A model generated the notes under the pieces. It was given only the letters and a program-made list of their open reading frames with translations, had not been told where the DNA came from and did not search any database. The translations under genes and the position numbers were made by a program. This document shows positions 41,399 through 49,827 of a DNA stretch of 64,000 nt, piece by piece (position 1 is the stretch's first letter; each line of letters opens with the position of its first letter). The DNA lies in contig JAXLXF010000018.1 of assembly GCA_046328125.1 (NCBI GenBank), positions 81,454 to 145,453 of the forward strand, read 5' to 3'. The stretch is from JADZEM01 sp046328125. Lineage in GTDB: Bacteria; Chloroflexota; UBA6077; JACCZL01.

Positions 41399-42851
41399 GA
41401 GTACCCTCCGGACCTTCGGACTGAGCTCCGCGCTAGTCATCCCGGTGATCGTCCTGATGGTGGTGACGGTCGCCGGGCTGATCGTGGCGGAGGAGCTGGC
41501 GGCGAGGGAGGAGGCCCGTCTGCTGCTGGAGCGACGAGCCGAGTCGGTGGTCGAGGAGATCTCGGCGCGTCTCGCGGATCGTCAGCGCTCGAAGGAGATC
41601 TACGTCAAGCTCCTGGCACGGGAGAGCGACCTGCCGGCCGCCGTCGAGCACGCCAACAGCGCCGCGATTGCACGGCTGCTCGTGCCGCTCAAGGCCACAC
41701 TCGGGCTGGGCTTCATCCGTGTCTACGACACCGACGCCCGGCTGCTGATCGGACTTGGGGACGCCGACAACTCGGCGCACGCCACGTTGCTGCCTAGCGC
41801 GCTGGCCGGCATCACGCCGTCCACCGTCACCGTTGGGTCGGACGGCCTCCAGGTCGTCGCGGCCAGCCCGATCAAAGGCGCGTCTGGCATTGTCGGCGCC
41901 ATCGTCGTCGGGTCGCTCCACGGAGACGAGGAGCTGGCCCAGCTTCGCGACCGCGAGGACGTCGAGCTGCTCGTGTCGCGCGGAAACGCGGTCCTGGCCG
42001 CCACCACCCGAACGGGCTCGACGGCGAACGTCATCCAGGCGATCCGGGAAGGCGCGAACGCGGGTGAGGAGCTGCACGTTGCCGGCGAGCAAGCGGGATG
42101 GGCGCCATCCGAGCGCCAGCTCGGCTCGGACGGTCACCTGACCGTGCTCGTCCCGATGGGCGACGTGGTCGCCGCGTCCGATCGACGTAGCAGCACCATC
42201 GTCGGCGGCCTGATCGTGCCGCTCGGCGCCTGGGTGCTGCGTCAGGCGGCTCGAGACGCCCGAGAGTGGGAGATCACCTACCCGACCTCGCCGGTCACGT
42301 TGAGCGTGAACCTGTCCGCCCGGCAGTTCCAGGAGCCGGGGCTCGTCACGACCATCAAGACGATCTTGCAGGAGACGGGGCTTGACGCCCGCCGGCTCAA
42401 GCTGGAGGTCACCGAGAGCGCGATGATGCAGGACGTGGACGCCGCCGTCACGATCCTCAACCAGCTCAAGCTGCTCGGCATCCAGCTGGCGATCGACGAC
42501 TTCGGGACCGGGTACTCTTCCCTCGCCCAGCTGCGGCGCCTGCCGGTCGACATCCTCAAGATCGACCGGGCGTTCGTGAGCCGCCTGGAACAGGACCCGG
42601 AAGACGAAGCGGTGGTCCGGTCGATCCTGAGCCTGGCAGGCAGCCTGAACCTGAACGTGACCGGCGAGGGGATCGAGACCGCCGAGCAGGCCGGTCACTT
42701 GCGCTCGCTTGGCTGCACCCAGGGTCAGGGGTTCTTCTACGCGCGTCCGATGTCGGCGGACGAATTCGAGACGATCCTCAGCACAGAGCCACCGGTCCTG
42801 CCCACGGCAGCACCCGCGCCGCGCCGTCTGGCGCCGCCCCCAGCCGCCTGA
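41385..42851 (+). CDS. Membrane sensor joined to truncated EAL domain
   Basis: 488 residues. An N-terminal membrane helix (LVIPVIVLMVVTVAGLIVAEEL) leads to an outer Cache/CHASE-like sensor (about 40-270). The sensor joins directly to the middle of an EAL domain at STIVGGLIVPLGAWVLRQA. A normal protein would have a second helix, HAMP and often GGDEF here, then the EAL signature; all of these are absent. The remaining EAL motifs are SVNLSARQFQEPGL, KLEVTESAMM, IDDFGTGYSSL, LKIDRAFV and GEGIET. Without the first third of the EAL fold, including the catalytic Glu, c-di-GMP hydrolysis is unlikely, and topology would leave the EAL part outside unless the sensor is re-threaded. It looks like an in-frame internal deletion. 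It overlaps the PstS-like gene. Confidence 0.8.
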   Translation: MHQSRSTLRTFGLSSALVIPVIVLMVVTVAGLIVAEELAAREEARLLLERRAESVVEEISARLADRQRSKEIYVKLLARESDLPAAVEHANSAAIARLLVPLKATLGLGFIRVYDTDARLLIGLGDADNSAHATLLPSALAGITPSTVTVGSDGLQVVAASPIKGASGIVGAIVVGSLHGDEELAQLRDREDVELLVSRGNAVLAATTRTGSTANVIQAIREGANAGEELHVAGEQAGWAPSERQLGSDGHLTVLVPMGDVVAASDRRSSTIVGGLIVPLGAWVLRQAARDAREWEITYPTSPVTLSVNLSARQFQEPGLVTTIKTILQETGLDARRLKLEVTESAMMQDVDAAVTILNQLKLLGIQLAIDDFGTGYSSLAQLRRLPVDILKIDRAFVSRLEQDPEDEAVVRSILSLAGSLNLNVTGEGIETAEQAGHLRSLGCTQGQGFFYARPMSADEFETILSTEPPVLPTAAPAPRRLAPPPAA

Positions 42852-42957
42852 CGGCCCCCTGACGGTTCACCACGGCGAGCGTCCGCGTTGAACGGGCGAT
42901 GGGCGGGGGGCTATCCTCGGGCTGGCCCACACACGAAGCTGTGAGAGGAGGCTCTCG

Positions 42958-43698
42958 ATGGCCGACACGTCTATCGACGCCCTGTTTGAAGAGCTACGCG
43001 AGATCGACACCCCCACCATCACCAACGTCGTCGCCACCTACCCGAAGAACCCGCTCTGCCTGGGGCTGTACAACCCCTGGACCGAGAACTGGTACACCGA
43101 CACCTCGATCCGCTGCATCTACCCGGACCGCAAGCCGACGGTCGGCTACGCGGTGACCTGCGTCTACGGCCTGCCCGATCCGAACTTCAGCGGCCGGCTC
43201 TCGTTCAACGACGTGCTGGACGCTCTGGACGCGATGAAGAAGCCGACGATCCTCGTGATCCAGCAGAAGTGGCCGCCGGAGCTGATGGCGAAGGCTGGCC
43301 TCGCCGGCGAGATGATGGTCACCCAGATGAAGATCGTCGGCTGTGTCGGGATGATCTCGAACGGCCCGTCACGTGACATCGACGCGATCCGCCGGATGGA
43401 CTTCCAGTTGCTGCTGAGCGGCGTAACGGCCGGCCACGGCGAGATGGCGATTCAGGCTGTGAACGTGCCGGTCTCGATCGGCGGCATGGACGTGGCGCCG
43501 GGCGAGATCATCCACATGGACGAAAACGGCGCCGTCAAGTTCCCGGCCGACAAGATCGAGGCGGTCGTCAAGAACGCGAAAGCGACGCTCGACAAGGAGG
43601 CCGAGCAGGTCAAGCGGTTCCGGACCGCGAAGACGGCGGCGGACTTGCGAGCGCTTTCGGCCGGCACGACCTACGGGGCGCAGCCGGAGAAGAAGTAG
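42958..43698 (+). CDS. RraA-like family protein
   Basis: A 246-residue protein of the RraA / 4-hydroxy-4-methyl-2-oxoglutarate aldolase fold: IDTPTITNVVATYP, GYAVTCVYG, MMVTQMKIVGCVGMISNGPSRDIDAIRRMDFQLL, VNVPVSIGGMDVAPGEIIHMDENGAVKFP. The GxxxxD...RD metal/substrate region reads SNGPSRDID. Family members are either aldolases/decarboxylases or RNase E inhibitors; which one applies is undetermined. A strong GAGGAGG site precedes ATG 42958. A perfect GC hairpin follows the stop. Confidence 0.88.
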   Translation: MADTSIDALFEELREIDTPTITNVVATYPKNPLCLGLYNPWTENWYTDTSIRCIYPDRKPTVGYAVTCVYGLPDPNFSGRLSFNDVLDALDAMKKPTILVIQQKWPPELMAKAGLAGEMMVTQMKIVGCVGMISNGPSRDIDAIRRMDFQLLLSGVTAGHGEMAIQAVNVPVSIGGMDVAPGEIIHMDENGAVKFPADKIEAVVKNAKATLDKEAEQVKRFRTAKTAADLRALSAGTTYGAQPEKK

Positions 43699-43700
43699 AA

Positions 43701-43743
43701 CCCCTCACCGCCCAGCCCCCTCTCCCGCGCGCGGGAGAGGGGG
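43701..43743. terminator. Perfect palindrome, CCCCTCTCCC family
   Basis: CCCCCTCTCCCGCG and its exact complement (43716-43743) form a 14-bp stem with no loop excess, preceded by the shared CCCCTCACCGCCCAG lead. It sits between the convergent RraA-like and GNAT genes and probably terminates or protects both transcripts. There is no T-run. Confidence 0.65.
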
Positions 43744-43766
43744 AGCCGTCAGGTCTGAAGTGCGCG

Positions 43767-44354
43767 TCACGGTTTCGGTGGCCGGGCGAGCGCGGCGCGG
43801 ATCGCCTGCCAGCGAGCCGGGTGGCTCGCGTGGGTGACGGCCGGCTCGAACCCCAGCTTGAAGTACGTCTGGATCGCCGGCAGGCGGAAGTCGTCGGTGA
43901 GCAGGTAGGCGCGGTCGAAGCCGAGCCTCGCGATGAAGTCGAGGACGGCGCGGCAGACGACCAGCCCTAAGCCGCGTCCTCGGTGGCGCGGCTCGACCAC
44001 GACCCAGCCCAACTCCGCCAGGATGCCACCGTCGCCCTGATGCAAGTAAGTGCTGGCCGTCCCGACGGGGCGGTCATCCAGGGTGGCGAAGAAGATGCCG
44101 TCGCGCGGGACGCGGACGAACTGCGATGCGAGCATCAGGTCGAGCCGCTCGCGATCCCAGTGGCCGAAGTCGCCACTCTGAAGCAACGCCAGCCAGGCGT
44201 CCTGGTCACCCTCGCGAAATGTCCGCAGCCCGAACGCACCCGACGCGGGCGGCGAGGACGACGACTCCGCGGACAGGCGGCCCGACGTGAGGCCGCCGAT
44301 CTCCATCCGCAACTGTGGGAGGCTCGGCGAGGTCAGCGGTGTGGGGTCTGGCAT
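43767..44354 (-). CDS. GNAT-family N-acetyltransferase
   Basis: A 195-residue protein with a GCN5-type acetyltransferase core: FGLRTFREGDQDAWLALLQ, DGIFFATLDDRPVGTASTYLHQ, the acetyl-CoA loop VVEPRHRGRGLGLVVCRAVLDF (RGRGLG is the Q/RxxGxG/A motif), and FDRAYLLTDDFRLPAIQTYFKLGFEP. The substrate is unknown. ATG 44354 has GGAGG eight bases upstream. The first 35 residues are Pro/Ser-rich. From here to 44563 upstream I see no other gene. Confidence 0.88.
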   Translation of the reverse strand: MPDPTPLTSPSLPQLRMEIGGLTSGRLSAESSSSPPASGAFGLRTFREGDQDAWLALLQSGDFGHWDRERLDLMLASQFVRVPRDGIFFATLDDRPVGTASTYLHQGDGGILAELGWVVVEPRHRGRGLGLVVCRAVLDFIARLGFDRAYLLTDDFRLPAIQTYFKLGFEPAVTHASHPARWQAIRAALARPPKP

Positions 44355-44563
44355 CAGCTGGCCCTCCAGGACGCGGAGAGAATCGGCGCGGGAGGAACAG
44401 AGTCCGAGGACACGTGCGCGCACGGCACGACTCGGCCTTGTCCGGGCCTATCGAGGACGCCGCTGCTGACTATCCTACTCGCGCCGCTGGGCAGACATGC
44501 CTAAGTTGGGATGTTGTGTGCAGAACGGCGCTTTGCCGAGCAGCGTGAGCCTGCAAGACCGGT

Positions 44564-44582
44564 CCGTGGGCGAAACCCACGG
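44564..44582. repeat. GTGGGTT-family hairpin
   Basis: CCGTGGG-CGAAA-CCCACGG, a perfect 7-bp stem, lies between the cca stop and the GNAT gene. Related to 34405-34511 and 62895-62912. Confidence 0.75.
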
Positions 44583-44609
44583 CACCTGGGCGGATTCGGC
44601 TCTTGACGG

Positions 44610-45995
44610 TCAGGCGCCGATCTGCTCGGCCATGACCTCTCGAGCGAGCCGCTCGGCGCCTTCCTTGTCGTCGGGGGCCAGCTCCCCGTCCAGGACGGCC
44701 GCCAGCAGCCGGTCCTTGACCGGCTTGATCCAGGCGCCCGGGGGTCGGTTGAACAGCGCCATCAGCTCGTTGCCGTCCAGCGGGCTCGCCAGCTTCTCGA
44801 CGTTCTCCTCGGCCTGAATCCGCTCGATCCTCGCCCGCAGCGCCGAGACCCGAGCGTCAGCTGCCCGCTGCCGGTCCTGCCGCTTGCTCGTCACGTCCGC
44901 CGCCGACAGGTCCAGCAGATCTTCCAGCACGTCGTCGGCCTCGCGGATGAAGCGTCGGACCGCGCCGTCCGTCCAGTCGTCCTCGTAGGCGTTGGCGCGC
45001 TGGTGCATCGCCACCAGCCTGCCCACCCGCTCGATGGTGTCGCGATCCAGCCGCAAGCCGTGGAGGATCGTACGGGCCATCTTCTCGCCGAGCGCCTCGT
45101 GCCCGAAGAAGTGGACCACGCCGTCGTCGATCGTCCGCGTGCGCGGCTTGGCGATGTCGTGGAGCAGCGCCGCCCACCGCACGACCAGCCTCGGCGGCGA
45201 CTGATCCACCACCTGGAGCGTGTGCTCGTAGACGTCCTTGTGGTGGTAGCTGGCATCCTGGTGCATCCCGCGCATCGCCAGCACCTCGGGGACGATCAGC
45301 GCCATCAGCCCGAGGTCGGTCAGCAGCCGCAGCCCGAGACCTGCCAGCCGGCTGGGCAGCAGCTTCGCCATCTCCTGGGCGATTCGCTCACGGCTGATCG
45401 AGGCCAGCGACGGCGCACAGGTCGCTATCGCCCGCTTCGTGGTCGGCTCGATCTCGAACGCCAGCTGCGCCGCCAGCCGCACTCCGCGCAGCAGCCGCAG
45501 CGGGTCGTCCGCGAACCGATCCTCGGCCACGCCGACCGCCCGGATCTGGCGCGCGTTCAGGTCGTCGCGCCCGCCGAACGGATCGACCAGCTCGCCGGTC
45601 CGCACGTCCAGCGCGATGGCGTTGACGGTGAAGTCGCGGCGGCTCAGGTCGCCCTCCAGCGAGTGCCCGAACTGGACTTTCGGCTTGCGCGAGCCGTTCT
45701 CGTACTCTTCGGAACGGTAGGTCGTGATTTCGACCACGTCCTCGCCGAACACTCCGCCGATGGTCCCGAACTTCTCGCCAATCGCGAAGATGTGGTCGGC
45801 GTTGGCTCGCCGCAGCAGCCGCTTGACGTCGTTCGGCAGGGCGTCCGTGGTGAAGTCGAGGTCGGTGGCGCGCCGGCCCAGCAGCAGGTCGCGGACTGGC
45901 CCGCCGACCAGGAAGAGGGCATGGCCGGCTTCGGAGAACGCCTCGGTCAGGGCCGGGATCGGCGCGGTGGCGATCAGGTCGTGGATGCGGTCCAT
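44610..45995 (-). CDS. cca: CCA tRNA nucleotidyltransferase with HD domain
   Basis: Adds or repairs the 3' CCA of tRNAs. The 461-residue protein has the nucleotidyltransferase head HALFLVGGPVRDLLLGRRATDLDFTTDALP (GG.VRD and metal pair DLD), the RRDFTVNAIALD motif C, DPLRLLRGVRLAAQL (template Arg region), an HD-type domain (HTLQVVDQSPPRLVVRWAALLHDIAKPRTR), and the C-terminal helical body. ATG 45995. It lies directly downstream of a tRNA-Val gene that lacks an encoded CCA, on the same strand, 131 bases away. Confidence 0.92.
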   Translation of the reverse strand: MDRIHDLIATAPIPALTEAFSEAGHALFLVGGPVRDLLLGRRATDLDFTTDALPNDVKRLLRRANADHIFAIGEKFGTIGGVFGEDVVEITTYRSEEYENGSRKPKVQFGHSLEGDLSRRDFTVNAIALDVRTGELVDPFGGRDDLNARQIRAVGVAEDRFADDPLRLLRGVRLAAQLAFEIEPTTKRAIATCAPSLASISRERIAQEMAKLLPSRLAGLGLRLLTDLGLMALIVPEVLAMRGMHQDASYHHKDVYEHTLQVVDQSPPRLVVRWAALLHDIAKPRTRTIDDGVVHFFGHEALGEKMARTILHGLRLDRDTIERVGRLVAMHQRANAYEDDWTDGAVRRFIREADDVLEDLLDLSAADVTSKRQDRQRAADARVSALRARIERIQAEENVEKLASPLDGNELMALFNRPPGAWIKPVKDRLLAAVLDGELAPDDKEGAERLAREVMAEQIGA

Positions 45996-46126
45996 GGCAC
46001 GCTCGCTCGGGGCCGGGCACGCGGCCACAACAGCGCGGTGGTACGAAACGGGCGAGGCGTTGCCTCGTGACACAGTGCGGGCCGCTCGCGTCAGACGCCA
46101 GCGGCCCAGGTCCGATGGATATGGGG

Positions 46127-46200
46127 TGGGCAAGAGAGGACTCGAACCTCCGACCCCCACGATGTCAACGTGGTGCTCTAACCAACTGAGCTACCTGCCC
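46127..46200 (-). tRNA. tRNA-Val (anticodon GAC)
   Basis: A 74-base cloverleaf on the minus strand: acceptor GGGCAGG/CTTGCCC (one G-U), D arm GCTC-AGTTGGTTA-GAGC, anticodon stem CCACG/CGTGG with loop TTGACAT (anticodon GAC, decoding GUC), and T arm with TTCGAGT loop. The discriminator is A at 46127, and the next bases are CCC, so the terminal CCA is not encoded. Confidence 0.95.
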
Positions 46201-46264
46201 GTGCCGTCAAGTATAGCGTCTGCCCGGACGTTTGACCAGACCTTCCGGGGCTCACCGGGTCCCA

Positions 46265-46618
46265 TCACGGATCGACTTCGCCCTGGAACGCCCGCACCTC
46301 GACTGGCAGCGTCGTCGCGCGGGCCAGCTTGCGCCCCCACCCGAGCGCGGCTTCCGAGTCTTCGGCTCTGATGATCGTCACGCCGCCCAGATGCTCGTCG
46401 CCCTCCAGCCACGCCCCGTCGCTCTTGAGCGTTTTGCCGCCGTCAACGCGGATCACCGTCGCCGTGTCGGGCGGGTGCAGCCCCCCGCCGAACACCCAGA
46501 CGCCGGCCGTCTGCATCTCCTCGCGCACCCGCGTCACGTTGCGCATCACCTTTGCCAGCACATCGGGGGGCGGCGGGCCGCCGTCCGGCTGGTAGATGCT
46601 GAGCAGGTACTGCTTCAT
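46265..46618 (-). CDS. YCII-related (YciI family) protein
   Basis: A 117-residue protein of the YCII-related/DGPF type: MKQYLLSIYQPDGGPPPPDVLAKVM, AGVWVFGGGLHPPDTATVIRVDGG, and the family's DGPF-like strand GAWLEGDEHLGGVTIIRAEDSEAALGWGRKL. Such proteins often accompany ECF sigma factors, but none is adjacent here. Function unknown. ATG 46618. Confidence 0.85.
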   Translation of the reverse strand: MKQYLLSIYQPDGGPPPPDVLAKVMRNVTRVREEMQTAGVWVFGGGLHPPDTATVIRVDGGKTLKSDGAWLEGDEHLGGVTIIRAEDSEAALGWGRKLARATTLPVEVRAFQGEVDP

Positions 46619-46693
46619 CCGACGATCCTCCCGAGCGTACTGGCGGGAATCCGCGCACAGTATCGACCCATGGCGATCCGGTATGCTCGCGGG

Positions 46694-47203
46694 ATGACCC
46701 ACGAGATGCCGCTCCATCCCGGCCCGCCCGGCTACCGGCCAACCTCGCGAGCGTTGGTCGTCGACGATCGGAGCCGCCTGCTCCTCGTGTTGATCGTGGA
46801 CCCGCAGACCCGCGACGGTCGCTTCTGGATGACCCCAGGCGGCGGCGTGGACCCCGGCGAGAGCTTCGAGGCGGGCGCGTTGCGCGAGCTCTGGGAGGAG
46901 ACCGGCATCGTGGCGCCGCTCGGGCCGTGCGTCTGGAGCCGGCGCCGCATCGTGCACTACGGCGGCCGGATCTACGACTTCGACGAGCGGTTCTACATGG
47001 TGCGCGTGGACGGGTCCGCCGTCTCCGTCTCACGGGACAACGTGACCGAGTGGGAGCGGATCGTCCTCGCAGACCAGCGCTGGTGGACGCTCGACGAGCT
47101 GCTCGTGACGGACGAGGTGCTCGCGCCACGCGGCCTCGCGCAGCTGGTGGCCCCGATCCTGGCCGGCACGATTCCCCCCGAGCCGCTGATCCTCGACGAG
47201 TAG
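46694..47203 (+). CDS. Nudix hydrolase
   Basis: A 169-residue protein with a complete Nudix box GGGVDPGESFEAGALRELWEETGI (G-x5-E-x7-REL-x2-EE-x-GI) in the usual beta-alpha-beta setting (PTSRALVVDDRSRLLLVLI before, RWWTLDEL after). It hydrolyses a nucleoside diphosphate linked to an unknown moiety. ATG 46694 lies six bases after a TATGCT box (46682-46687), which would make the mRNA leaderless; ATG 46670 is also in frame. The TAG stop is the first TAG of the heptamer repeat that follows. Confidence 0.88.
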   Translation: MTHEMPLHPGPPGYRPTSRALVVDDRSRLLLVLIVDPQTRDGRFWMTPGGGVDPGESFEAGALRELWEETGIVAPLGPCVWSRRRIVHYGGRIYDFDERFYMVRVDGSAVSVSRDNVTEWERIVLADQRWWTLDELLVTDEVLAPRGLAQLVAPILAGTIPPEPLILDE

Positions 47204-47306
47204 CGAGTTGCGAGCTGCGAGTTGCGAGTTGCGAGCTGCGAGTTGCGAGTTGCGAGTAGCGAGAGATCGCCCACTCGCTACTCGTAACTCGCTACTCGCT
47301 ACTCGT
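47198..47306. repeat. Heptamer-repeat palindrome between Nudix and MFS genes
   Basis: About eight tandem 7-base units of type GAGTTGC/GAGCTGC/GAGTAGC are followed after GAGAGATCGCC by inverted units (ACTCGCT, ACTCGTA, ACTCGCT, ACTCGCT, ACTCGTG). It provides the Nudix stop codon and ends about 30 bases before the MFS start. Sister copy of 343-425. Confidence 0.9.
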
Positions 47307-47338
47307 GCTAGCATGTCAGCGCGGAAGAGGGAGGTCAG

Positions 47339-48892
47339 GTGGCAGCAGCATCGACGGAGATGGCGGCAGCGACCCCGGCAGGTGATGGTTCTGGGGCGAG
47401 CGGAGCGCCTGGGAGCGTCCCCCAGGAAGAACCGGGGCGCCCGGCAGGGATCTCGCGCGAAGGCTGGTTCTGCCTGACGACGGTCAGCATCGGCTACCTG
47501 CTGGTCAGCTGGGGCATGGGGCCGGTCTCGGCGATCCTCCCCACCATCAGCGCGGACCTGCACGTGGACGTCGCGGCGGCCGGCTGGATCATGAACGCCT
47601 ACTTCCTGCTGCTGATCGGCGCCGTGCTGGTGGTGGGCCGGCTCGGAGACGTGCTCGGCCACCGCCCGATCTTCGCCGCCGGCGTCGCCGTCTTCGGGCT
47701 GGCCGGCGTGGGAGCCGGCCTCGCCAACGGGTACGAGGGGCTGGTCGTGGCGCGCGCCATCCAGGGGCTTGGCTCGGCGATGGTGTTCGGAACCAGCCTG
47801 GCGTTGGTCTCGGAGGCCGTCCCGTCCAACCGCCGTGGTGTGGCGATCGGCATCCTGACGACGGCATCGGGCCTCGCGGCGCTGGCCGGCGTCTCGTTCA
47901 GCGTCTACGCCGCCGAGCACCTGACCTGGCACTGGGCCTTCTTCATCATGGGGCCGATCGGCGCGCTGGCCTTTCTGATGGCGCTCCGGCTGCCGGCCGG
48001 CAAGACGAGCGGCAGTCGGCAGCAGATCGACTGGATCGGCGCGATCCTGCTGTTCGCCGGCCTGACGGTGGCCATGCTCTCGCTAAACCACTTCCATGAG
48101 GGCGAGCAGAGCTTCCGTGAGGGCGCCTACTACCATGTCACCACCCATCTGATCGCAGCCGCGATCCTGGCGGTGTTCGTGTGGGTGGAGATGCGGGTGC
48201 CGCAGCCGCTCTTGCTGCTCGGGATGCTCAAGGAGCCACGTTTCGCCAGCGGCATCTTCTCGAACGGCATCGCCCACATGAGCATGCTGGCCTCGTCGTT
48301 CCTGATCCCGTTCCTGCTGGAGCGCGGACGCGGCCTGACCCCGTCCGACACCGGCCACCTCGTGATGGCGATGCAAATCACGATGGTGAGCGCCTCGATG
48401 CTGAGCGGCTACCTCTACGACCGGTTCCGCTCGCCGGCGTTCGCCTGGGGGACGCTCGCCGCGATCTCGGCCGGCCTGACGACGCTCGGCGTGTTCGGCT
48501 CGTCGCTGCCGTTCTGGGCGATGGTCGGGATCGGCGTGGTGCTCGGCGGGGGATTGGGCGGCTTCACGACGGTGAACAACACGGCGGTCATGGGGTACGC
48601 CGGCGACGGCAAGCGCGGGTTCGCCTCTGGCATGGTCGAGACGACGCGCCAGCTGGGGCATTCGGTGGGCGTGACGCTCTCCAGCACGATCATGGCCGGC
48701 GCGCTGGTGGGCGTCTCGGGCGCGGACCTGCCGTTGGCGTACGCCGCTGGCTTCCAGCAGGCGACTCTGCTGATGGGCGGCTTCACGGCGCTCGGGCTGC
48801 TCTCGGCGCTGGTGCCGTACGTCGGGCGCTCGGGCGGCCCGAGAGGCTCGCGCCGCCGCCGCGCCGTCAGCCAGACCGCCCCCGCCAGCTAG
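47339..48892 (+). CDS. MFS drug:H+ antiporter (DHA2/EmrB-like)
   Basis: A 517-residue transporter with about 14 hydrophobic helices. Motif A-like loop VVGRLGDVLGHRPIF lies after helix 2, and motif C-like GILTTASGLAALAGVSFSVY is central. The DHA2-type sequence VEMRVPQPLLLLGMLKEPRFASG marks the middle. Likely exports amphiphilic compounds or drugs. The cytosolic N-terminus is Ala/Gly-rich. GTG 47339 follows GGGAGG by five bases. The C-terminus is strongly basic (PRGSRRRRAVS). Confidence 0.9.
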   Translation: MAAASTEMAAATPAGDGSGASGAPGSVPQEEPGRPAGISREGWFCLTTVSIGYLLVSWGMGPVSAILPTISADLHVDVAAAGWIMNAYFLLLIGAVLVVGRLGDVLGHRPIFAAGVAVFGLAGVGAGLANGYEGLVVARAIQGLGSAMVFGTSLALVSEAVPSNRRGVAIGILTTASGLAALAGVSFSVYAAEHLTWHWAFFIMGPIGALAFLMALRLPAGKTSGSRQQIDWIGAILLFAGLTVAMLSLNHFHEGEQSFREGAYYHVTTHLIAAAILAVFVWVEMRVPQPLLLLGMLKEPRFASGIFSNGIAHMSMLASSFLIPFLLERGRGLTPSDTGHLVMAMQITMVSASMLSGYLYDRFRSPAFAWGTLAAISAGLTTLGVFGSSLPFWAMVGIGVVLGGGLGGFTTVNNTAVMGYAGDGKRGFASGMVETTRQLGHSVGVTLSSTIMAGALVGVSGADLPLAYAAGFQQATLLMGGFTALGLLSALVPYVGRSGGPRGSRRRRAVSQTAPAS

Positions 48893-48944
48893 CCGCTATG
48901 CGCTCAAGGCGTTTCGCCACGCCGGAATCGCCCATCAAACGCAC

Positions 48945-49274
48945 ATGAGCGATCCATTTGCCCGTCAGATGGCGGCCATCGCGCTCGCGGTAGCCCAGGG
49001 GCAGTATCGCTACACCGTCCACGGCACTCGCCAACGAATCGCCCGCAACATCACCGGTGCCGAGTTCGAAGCGGCCATTCAAGTTGGCGAGATCATTGAA
49101 GATTACCCCTCGCACCCGTACGGCCCGTGCTGCCTGGTCCTCGGTCGAACGCGCCAGGGCAGAGTGCTCCATATCGTCTGTTCGTGCCGGGCGGTGGTCG
49201 ACATCATCACGGTCTATGAGCCAGACTTGACTGAGTGGGACGCCGACTTCCGCACTCGACGAGGGACGATCTGA
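48945..49274 (+). CDS. DUF4258-type toxin-like protein
   Basis: A 109-residue protein resembling DUF4258: YRYTVHGTRQRIARNITGAEFEAAIQVGEIIEDYPSHPYGPCCLVLG with RVLHIVCSCRAVVDIITVY. DUF4258 proteins are often encoded beside YgiT-type zinc-finger antitoxins, as here. The conserved His and the R-x3-R..I pattern fit a RelE/MqsR-like fold, but toxicity is inferred. Its TGA overlaps the next ATG (TGATG), so the two are translationally coupled. Confidence 0.75.
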   Translation: MSDPFARQMAAIALAVAQGQYRYTVHGTRQRIARNITGAEFEAAIQVGEIIEDYPSHPYGPCCLVLGRTRQGRVLHIVCSCRAVVDIITVYEPDLTEWDADFRTRRGTI

Positions 49275-49552
49275 TGACCGACGCCGACAGGTGCTCCATC
49301 TGTGGGGCGCACGTGCGTGAGCAAGCGGTTACGTACACACAGGACGTCTCCGGGCATCTTGCCGTCGTGACCGACGTTCCGGCTCTCGTATGTGTCCAAT
49401 GTGGAGAGCAGTACTTCCTGCCAGGAACGGTCGACCGGCTCCAGCAGCTTATTGGTGCTGATGCGTCGTCCGACCGCGCTCACAGGACGATGCAAGTACC
49501 TGTCTTCTCGTTCGCCGGCACAGAGCCTGTCCCTGAGGTGACAGCAGGATGA
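49274..49552 (+). CDS. YgiT-type zinc-finger antitoxin
   Basis: A 92-residue protein with two CxxC pairs, CSICGAHV and CVQCGEQYF, as in the N-terminal zinc domain of MqsA/YgiT. The central VPALVCVQCGEQYFLPGTVDRLQQL is typical of this group. The helix-turn-helix half of full MqsA is absent, which is common in the DUF4258-linked form. Start ATG 49274; its end overlaps the next gene (ATGA). Confidence 0.82.
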   Translation: MTDADRCSICGAHVREQAVTYTQDVSGHLAVVTDVPALVCVQCGEQYFLPGTVDRLQQLIGADASSDRAHRTMQVPVFSFAGTEPVPEVTAG

Positions 49553-49827
49553 TCGAGCGCAGCAAGACACCCAGTCATCCGATGATCGCCGAGTACCCTG
49601 GCGTCAATGGTGGCTACCCCGTCGTGGCACCGACGCGGATCGCGGTCCGGCTGGTGATCGAAGCCTATCGTGAGCTCGGTGACTTCGACGAGACTGCCGA
49701 GGCATTCCCGCAGCTCAGCCGTGAGCAGGTGCAGGCTGCTCTCGACTTCTACCGTGACCATCCCGAGCGCGTGGACGAGGACATCGAGCGGAACGAGAAC
49801 GCTCTGAGAGCCATCCGCTCGCGCTGA
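49549..49827 (+). CDS. DUF433-type antitoxin
   Basis: A 92-residue protein matching the DUF433 pattern: PGVNGGYPVVAPTRIAVRLVIEAYRELGDFDETAEAFPQLSREQVQAALDFYRDHPERVD. The winged-helix-like core with the P.I.GTRI-type segment is clear. DUF433 genes typically precede DUF5615 PIN-like toxin genes. It overlaps both neighbours (ATGA upstream, TGATG downstream). Confidence 0.85.
   Translation: MIERSKTPSHPMIAEYPGVNGGYPVVAPTRIAVRLVIEAYRELGDFDETAEAFPQLSREQVQAALDFYRDHPERVDEDIERNENALRAIRSR

Noticed and set aside
42958..43698. Calling the RraA-like protein an RNase E regulator
   Set aside because: The family is mixed, RNase E is not known here, and aldolase-type members are common; the specific role is left open.
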